From the NCBI GenBank assembly GCA_003519965.1, contig DOVS01000149.1, forward strand, positions 1 to 10,625: a stretch of 10,625 nt of DNA. The letters are read 5' to 3'. The stretch comes from Betaproteobacteria bacterium. GTDB lineage: Bacteria > Pseudomonadota > Gammaproteobacteria > Burkholderiales > UBA9220. Of this stretch, positions 6,723 to 10,625 are shown in pieces; the stretch's first letter is position 1; each line of letters begins with the position of its first letter. A program made the position numbers and the translations under genes. The notes under the pieces were generated by a model. The model saw nothing but the letters and a program-made list of their open reading frames with translations, did not search any database and had not been told where the DNA came from.

Positions 6723-8066
6723 ATGCCTTCATCATATGATGCACGTCCCGCCGCCAGCGCGATAACCGTGAGCGAACTGAATCGCCAGGTAAAACAATTG
6801 TTGGAGCAATCGCTCCCCCTAACCTGGATTGCCGGCGAAATCTCCAACCTGACCCGGGCGGCTTCCGGCCATTGGTATTTTTCGCTCAAGGACGCCCAGG
6901 CTCAAGCGCGTTGCGTTATGTTCCGCCACCGCAATCAAGCGCTCGACTGGACGCCGGAAAACGGCGCGCAGGTGGAAGTGCGCGCGCTGGCAACGCTCTA
7001 TGCGCCGCGCGGAGAGTTTCAGTTGAATGTGGAGGCGATGCGGCGCGCCGGGCTCGGGGCGTTGTTCGAGGCATTTGAACGGCTCAAACATCTTCTGGAA
7101 AAAGAAGGGTTATTCGACGCCGCACGCAAATTACCGTTGCCGTTCTTCCCGCGCCAAATCGGCGTTATCACGTCGCCCGCCGCCGCCGCCCTTCACGACG
7201 TATTGACCACGCTACGCCGCCGCCTGCCGTCGATCCCGGTTATCCTCTACCCTACCCCGGTGCAAGGAAAAGACGCCGCCGCGCAAATTGTCCAGGCGAT
7301 CCACGCCGCCGCCGCGCGGAATGAATGCGATGTCCTGATTTTATGCCGCGGCGGCGGCAGTATCGAGGATCTGTGGCCATTCAACGAGGAAGCCGTGGCG
7401 CGCGCCATTTCCGGCTGCCCCATCCCTATCGTTTGCGGAGTCGGCCACGAAACCGATGTCACTATCGCCGATTTCACCGCCGACCAGCGTGCGCCTACGC
7501 CGACCGCTGCTGCGGAAATGGCCTGCCCGCACCGGGCGGATCTCGCTCGCCGCCTTGAGATTGCGCAAGTGCGTCTTACGCGCCACATGCGGAATCTCCT
7601 GGAAAATCGCATGCAGCAAATCGATTATCTTAGCCGCCGCCTGCTTCATCCTGGCGAGCGGCTAAAAAATCAAGCACAGCAGTTGACCTATATACAGCAA
7701 CGGCTAGGAACGGCCTTGGCGCACAGCCTGCATGACGCCGAATGGAAAACGCTGCAATGGCGTCATCGTTTGCAGCATGCGTTACCCGATTTAACGCGGC
7801 TGGAAAGTCAACGGCAAGAGTGGGCGCGGCGCCTGCCGGCCGCTCACGCGCGTCGCCTGCATACGCTGGAGGCAACGCTTGCGCACCTTCAGGCCAGTCT
7901 CACCCATCTCAATCCCCTCGGGGTTCTAAAGCGGGGATACAGCCTCGTCACGCACGAAGATGGCCGGATTATCCAGGATAGCGCCAGCGTCGCCGTCGGC
8001 GAAAAGATCGCCGTGACCTTTTCTCGCGGCGGCGCCAGCGCGCAAATTACGGATAAGCGCCGCTAA
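6723..8066 (+). CDS. xseA: Exodeoxyribonuclease VII large subunit
   Basis: A 447-residue catalytic subunit of exonuclease VII, which with XseB degrades single-stranded DNA to oligonucleotides in repair and mutation avoidance. The N-terminal OB-fold nucleic-acid-binding domain (about 14-108) opens with ITVSELNRQVKQLLE and includes the WIAGEISN and GHWYFSLKD segments. The catalytic domain starts near 130 and contains FPRQIGVITSP (142-152), CRGGGSIEDLWPFNEE (208-223), CGVGHETDVTIAD (238-250) and DQRAPTPTAAAE (254-265). A long helical, Arg- and Gln-rich coiled-coil-like region follows (about 270-390), then a C-terminal domain with LKRGYSLV. Length matches E. coli XseA (456). The start ATG has only a weak ribosome site. 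xseB is not adjacent. It is the only plus-strand gene here, divergent from exbB. Confidence 0.97.
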   Translation: MPSSYDARPAASAITVSELNRQVKQLLEQSLPLTWIAGEISNLTRAASGHWYFSLKDAQAQARCVMFRHRNQALDWTPENGAQVEVRALATLYAPRGEFQLNVEAMRRAGLGALFEAFERLKHLLEKEGLFDAARKLPLPFFPRQIGVITSPAAAALHDVLTTLRRRLPSIPVILYPTPVQGKDAAAQIVQAIHAAAARNECDVLILCRGGGSIEDLWPFNEEAVARAISGCPIPIVCGVGHETDVTIADFTADQRAPTPTAAAEMACPHRADLARRLEIAQVRLTRHMRNLLENRMQQIDYLSRRLLHPGERLKNQAQQLTYIQQRLGTALAHSLHDAEWKTLQWRHRLQHALPDLTRLESQRQEWARRLPAAHARRLHTLEATLAHLQASLTHLNPLGVLKRGYSLVTHEDGRIIQDSASVAVGEKIAVTFSRGGASAQITDKRR

Positions 8067-8099
8067 CGGCGGCGAGAAAGACTTCCGGCAGGGAGACGA
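8067..8099. other. Convergent xseA-miaA gap
   Basis: Only 33 bp separate the two convergent stop codons. A short CGCCG-CTAA-CGGCG stem spans the xseA stop but has no T tract on either side, so no intrinsic terminator is visible. Transcripts may read into the opposing gene. Confidence 0.5.
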
Positions 8100-9035
8100 T
8101 CACAGTCTTTGCTGAAAATACGCAATCGTTTCATCGAGCGGGAGCGCCACGGAACAATCGATTCGTTTCAACCCTGTCATGCGCCGCAGCCACGTCAACT
8201 GCCGTTTCGCTAATTGCCGGGTGGCGGCGACGCCGTTGTCCCGCATCTCGGCGAAATCGCAAGCGCCATCCAGGTAGCGCCAGACCTGACGGTAACCGAC
8301 GCAGCGCATGGAAGGCAGAGACAAATCGAGGACATAGCGGCGGCGCAACGCAACGACCTCGTCGATTAATCCTTGCTGCAGCATCTCGTCGAAACGTTGG
8401 CCAATCCGCTGGTGAAGGATGGCGCGGTCCGTCGGCATCAGCGCTAAACCCAGCAAACGGTAAGGCAGCGCGTTGTTCCGTTGCTTCGCCAAGAGGGCCG
8501 ACATCGGTTCGCCGCTGAGGCGGCAGACCTCCAGCGCCCGCTGAATCCGCTGCGCGTCGGTGGGTTCGAGTCGTGCCGCGGTTACCGGATCGATCCGCAT
8601 GAGTTCCGCGTGTAGCGCCGGCCAGCCGATTTCCTTGGCCATGGCGTCGATGGCCGACCGGACCGCTGGATCCGCCGGCGGCAAATCGTTCAGCCCTTGC
8701 TGCAACGCGCTGAAATACAGCATGGTTCCCCCCACGAGCAGAGGAATGTTGCCGCGTCCGGTAATGCCCGCCATCAGCGCTAAGGCGTCCGCGCGAAAAC
8801 GGGCGGCGGAATAGGTCTCGGTAGGATCGATAATATCGATGAGGTGATGCGGCGCGGCCGCCAGCGTCGCCGCATCCGGCTTGGCGGTGCCAATGTCCAT
8901 GTCACGATACACCAGCGCGGAGTCGACGCTAATAATCTCGCACGGCAACCGTTGCACTAATTCGACGGCCACTTGGGTCTTGCCGCTGGCGGTAGGGCCC
9001 GTCAACAATAGCGCGGGCGGCGGCGAGGCGTTCAC
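8100..9035 (-). CDS. miaA: tRNA dimethylallyltransferase
   Basis: A 311-residue enzyme transferring dimethylallyl from DMAPP to A37 of tRNAs reading UNN codons, releasing PPi. This is the first step to (m)s2i6A. The P-loop GPTASGKT is at 13-20, [16 protein letters not shown] at 38-53 (DSMQVYR in many homologues), then HHLIDIIDP and [15 protein letters not shown]. The tRNA-contacting [20 protein letters not shown] and [12 protein letters not shown] segments follow. The frame continues upstream into mutL, but conservation begins only at the P-loop strand. I chose GTG at 9035 because it gives [19 protein letters not shown] and a length near E. coli MiaA (316). No ATG is available there and the ribosome site is weak. 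It lies 40 bases after mutL, the common mutL-miaA order. Confidence 0.94.
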   Translation of the reverse strand: MNASPPPALLLTGPTASGKTQVAVELVQRLPCEIISVDSALVYRDMDIGTAKPDAATLAAAPHHLIDIIDPTETYSAARFRADALALMAGITGRGNIPLLVGGTMLYFSALQQGLNDLPPADPAVRSAIDAMAKEIGWPALHAELMRIDPVTAARLEPTDAQRIQRALEVCRLSGEPMSALLAKQRNNALPYRLLGLALMPTDRAILHQRIGQRFDEMLQQGLIDEVVALRRRYVLDLSLPSMRCVGYRQVWRYLDGACDFAEMRDNGVAATRQLAKRQLTWLRRMTGLKRIDCSVALPLDETIAYFQQRL

Positions 9036-9075
9036 AACACGTGTATTGTCCGTCGTGACGAAAAGAAAAGCGGCG

Positions 9076-10625
9076 TCACTGGCCGCGTAGGAATAGCCGG
9101 TCCAACTCCGCCAGCGTGATCTGAAACCAAGTCGGACGGCCATGATTGCAATGGCCGGCATGCTCGACGGTTTCCATTTCCCGCAGTAGCGCGTTCGCTT
9201 CCGCCAGAGATAAACGACGGCCGGCGCGCACCGATCCATGGCAAGCCATGGAAGCCAATAACGCATTGCGCCGCTCGGTCAGCGCGCGGCTAGCGCCATA
9301 CGCCTGGATTTCCCGCAATACCTCCCGCGTCAGCGTCACGACATCGGCATCCGGAAGGATAGCGGGAATCGCCCGCACCGCTAGATGGGTGGGCGACAGC
9401 ATCGCAACCGTGAAACCGAGTTTCTCCAGAATGGCGCCGTTTTCCGTCGCCGTGGCGATTTCTACGGCGTTGGCGGGAAAAGAGACCGGAATCAACAATG
9501 GCTGGGCCGACAACGGTTGGCTATCGAGCGCCTGTTTCAGTTTTTCATAGACGATCCGCTCATGGGCGGCGTGCATATCCACCACCACCAAACCCTTTTC
9601 ATTCTGGGCGAGCAGGTAAATCTCCCGCAATTGGCCAATGGCGAAACCCAAAAGAGGAATTTCCGGTGTTTCCGGTGTTTCCGGCTCCGCCGTGGCGGGG
9701 GGGCGCGCTACTTGACCGAATAACGCTTGATACAAGTTGACGCGTTCGGCGGCCTCCAAAGGGGGGCGGCGCCGTGCGAGCGGCAAGGTCTCTTGATAAG
9801 CGGCGGCGGGTTTCTGCGCCGCCGAGGGCGCAGCCGGTGAAGAAGAAAGGCTCGCCGCCAGCGCCTTATTTAAGGCGTTGAACAGAAAGTGATGGATACC
9901 GTTGGCTTCGCGGAAGCGCACCTCGATTTTCGTCGGATGAACGTTGATGTCCACTGTCGCGGGATCGAGTTCGAGGAATAACACAAACGCCGGGTGGCGC
10001 TGCGGGTGGAGAATGTCGTGATAAGCTTGGCGCACAGCGTGCTGAATCAGCTTGTCCCGCACGAAGCGGCCATTGACGAAGAAATATTGGCTATCGCGCG
10101 ATCCACGGGAATACGCGGGCGGGGCCGCAAACCCCCACAGGCGCAGGCTGCCCGACCGCTCGTCCAACCGGCGCGCCGCCTCCATAAATTCTTCTCCCAG
10201 CAGGCTGGCGGCTCGCCGCTCGGGATGATCCTGACAGCGCGCCAGCCGCCATGGGACGCGGTTGTCTCGCTGCAAGACGAAGGCGATGTCCGGACGGCTC
10301 AGGGCGATACGCTTAAACGCTTCCTCGCAATGGCCGTATTCTGCGGCGTCGGACTTGAGAAATTTGCGCCGCGCCGGCGTATTGTAATAGAGGTCGCGCA
10401 CCTCAACCGTGGCGCCTGGGGGATGCGCCGCCGGTTCTACCGCCTCGCGCCCTGCTTCCCCCGTGATTACCCAGCCATGCGAATCGTCCGCTTGCCGGCT
10501 GGTCAGGGAAAAACGAGAAACCGCGGCAATGCTGGCCAGCGCCTCGCCGCGAAAACCGAGGCTGGCGACCCGCTCCAAATCGTCCAGCGTAGCGATTTTG
10601 CTGGTCGCATGGCGCGCCACCGCCA
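9076..10625 (-). CDS. mutL: DNA mismatch repair protein MutL, lacking its N-terminus (partial at right edge)
   Basis: A mismatch-repair ATPase and matchmaker. About 516 codons are visible and the frame runs off the right edge. By comparison with E. coli MutL, roughly the first 70 residues, with the first ATP-binding motif, are missing. Visible are ARHATSKI and [11 protein letters not shown] of the GHKL ATPase, VNGRFVRD, and [14 protein letters not shown] closing the N-terminal half. A low-complexity Pro/Ala linker precedes the C-terminal dimerisation domain. That domain carries [12 protein letters not shown] (9544-9579), fitting the DxHA(x)2E(x)4E endonuclease motif absent from E. coli MutL, the clamp-binding-type motif QPLLIP (9487-9504), [11 protein letters not shown] and a C-terminal CNHGRPTWF. 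This suggests a nicking MutL of a MutH-independent pathway. The GTG at 10620 is only an internal codon, not the start. Confidence 0.97.
   Translation of the reverse strand, partial: AVARHATSKIATLDDLERVASLGFRGEALASIAAVSRFSLTSRQADDSHGWVITGEAGREAVEPAAHPPGATVEVRDLYYNTPARRKFLKSDAAEYGHCEEAFKRIALSRPDIAFVLQRDNRVPWRLARCQDHPERRAASLLGEEFMEAARRLDERSGSLRLWGFAAPPAYSRGSRDSQYFFVNGRFVRDKLIQHAVRQAYHDILHPQRHPAFVLFLELDPATVDINVHPTKIEVRFREANGIHHFLFNALNKALAASLSSSPAAPSAAQKPAAAYQETLPLARRRPPLEAAERVNLYQALFGQVARPPATAEPETPETPEIPLLGFAIGQLREIYLLAQNEKGLVVVDMHAAHERIVYEKLKQALDSQPLSAQPLLIPVSFPANAVEIATATENGAILEKLGFTVAMLSPTHLAVRAIPAILPDADVVTLTREVLREIQAYGASRALTERRNALLASMACHGSVRAGRRLSLAEANALLREMETVEHAGHCNHGRPTWFQITLAELDRLFLRGQ
9660..9703. 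repeat. 9-bp tandem repeat and G7 tract in the mutL linker
   Basis: tttccggtg occurs twice exactly (9660-9668, 9669-9677) and a third time with two changes (9678-9686), encoding the linker stretch PETPETPE. Ten bases on is a run of seven G (9697-9703; C7 on the coding strand) in the codons for RPPA. The repeat unit keeps frame on gain or loss; the G7 run would not. Confidence 0.85.

Noticed and set aside
7170..7200. GCC-rich run in xseA as a microsatellite
   Set aside because: It encodes a conserved Ala-rich segment after the ITSP motif and is explained by codon choice in a GC-rich gene.
8053..8075. Hairpin over the xseA stop as a terminator
   Set aside because: Short stem with no T tract on either strand.
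9036..9266. N-terminal extension of miaA into mutL
   Set aside because: The frame is open, but the translated extension is an antigenic jumble without MiaA conservation and lies over conserved mutL codons. The GTG at 9035 fits family length.

Overview
The window looks like an ordinary chromosomal core region of a Gram-negative bacterium, most likely a betaproteobacterium. This rests on gene order: an exbB-exbD-lpxK-trm112-kdsB-adk run transcribed away from a divergent xseA, the presence of lipid A and Kdo synthesis genes, and moderately high GC content (judged by eye). A pyrophosphate-dependent phosphofructokinase and a membrane pyrophosphatase at the left end point to an autotrophic, methylotrophic or similar lineage (Nitrosomonadales/Rhodocyclales-like). 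The lineage is an inference. I see no mobile element, phage gene, CRISPR array, tRNA or rRNA.

Layout. Positions 1-6415 carry nine genes, all on the minus strand. In transcription order they are exbB, exbD, lpxK, a 59-residue Trm112-family gene, kdsB, adk, an unnamed 116-residue protein, pfp, and, after a good intrinsic terminator, the 5' part of hppA, which runs off the left edge. Positions 6416-6722 are a divergent intergenic region with four successive inverted repeats, one perfect DnaA-box 9-mer and an AT-rich stretch. xseA (6723-8066) is the only plus-strand gene. It converges on miaA (8100-9035), which follows mutL (9076 to the right edge, lacking its N-terminus).

How the genes fit together. 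exbB/exbD encode an energised inner-membrane proton-channel pair. lpxK and kdsB supply lipid A phosphorylation and activated Kdo for lipopolysaccharide. adk recycles AMP, pfp uses pyrophosphate (PPi) in place of ATP in glycolysis/gluconeogenesis, and hppA turns PPi hydrolysis into an ion gradient. KdsB releases PPi, so adk-(unknown)-pfp-hppA can be read as a nucleotide and PPi economy block appended to an envelope operon. xseA and mutL are DNA repair genes, and miaA modifies tRNA.

The points most worth a second look are the palindrome array in the exbB/xseA intergenic region, the unnamed protein between adk and pfp, the adk-pfp-hppA arrangement, and the mutL features: an endonuclease motif, an in-frame tandem repeat and a C7 tract. 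I found no convincing undescribed multi-gene system.
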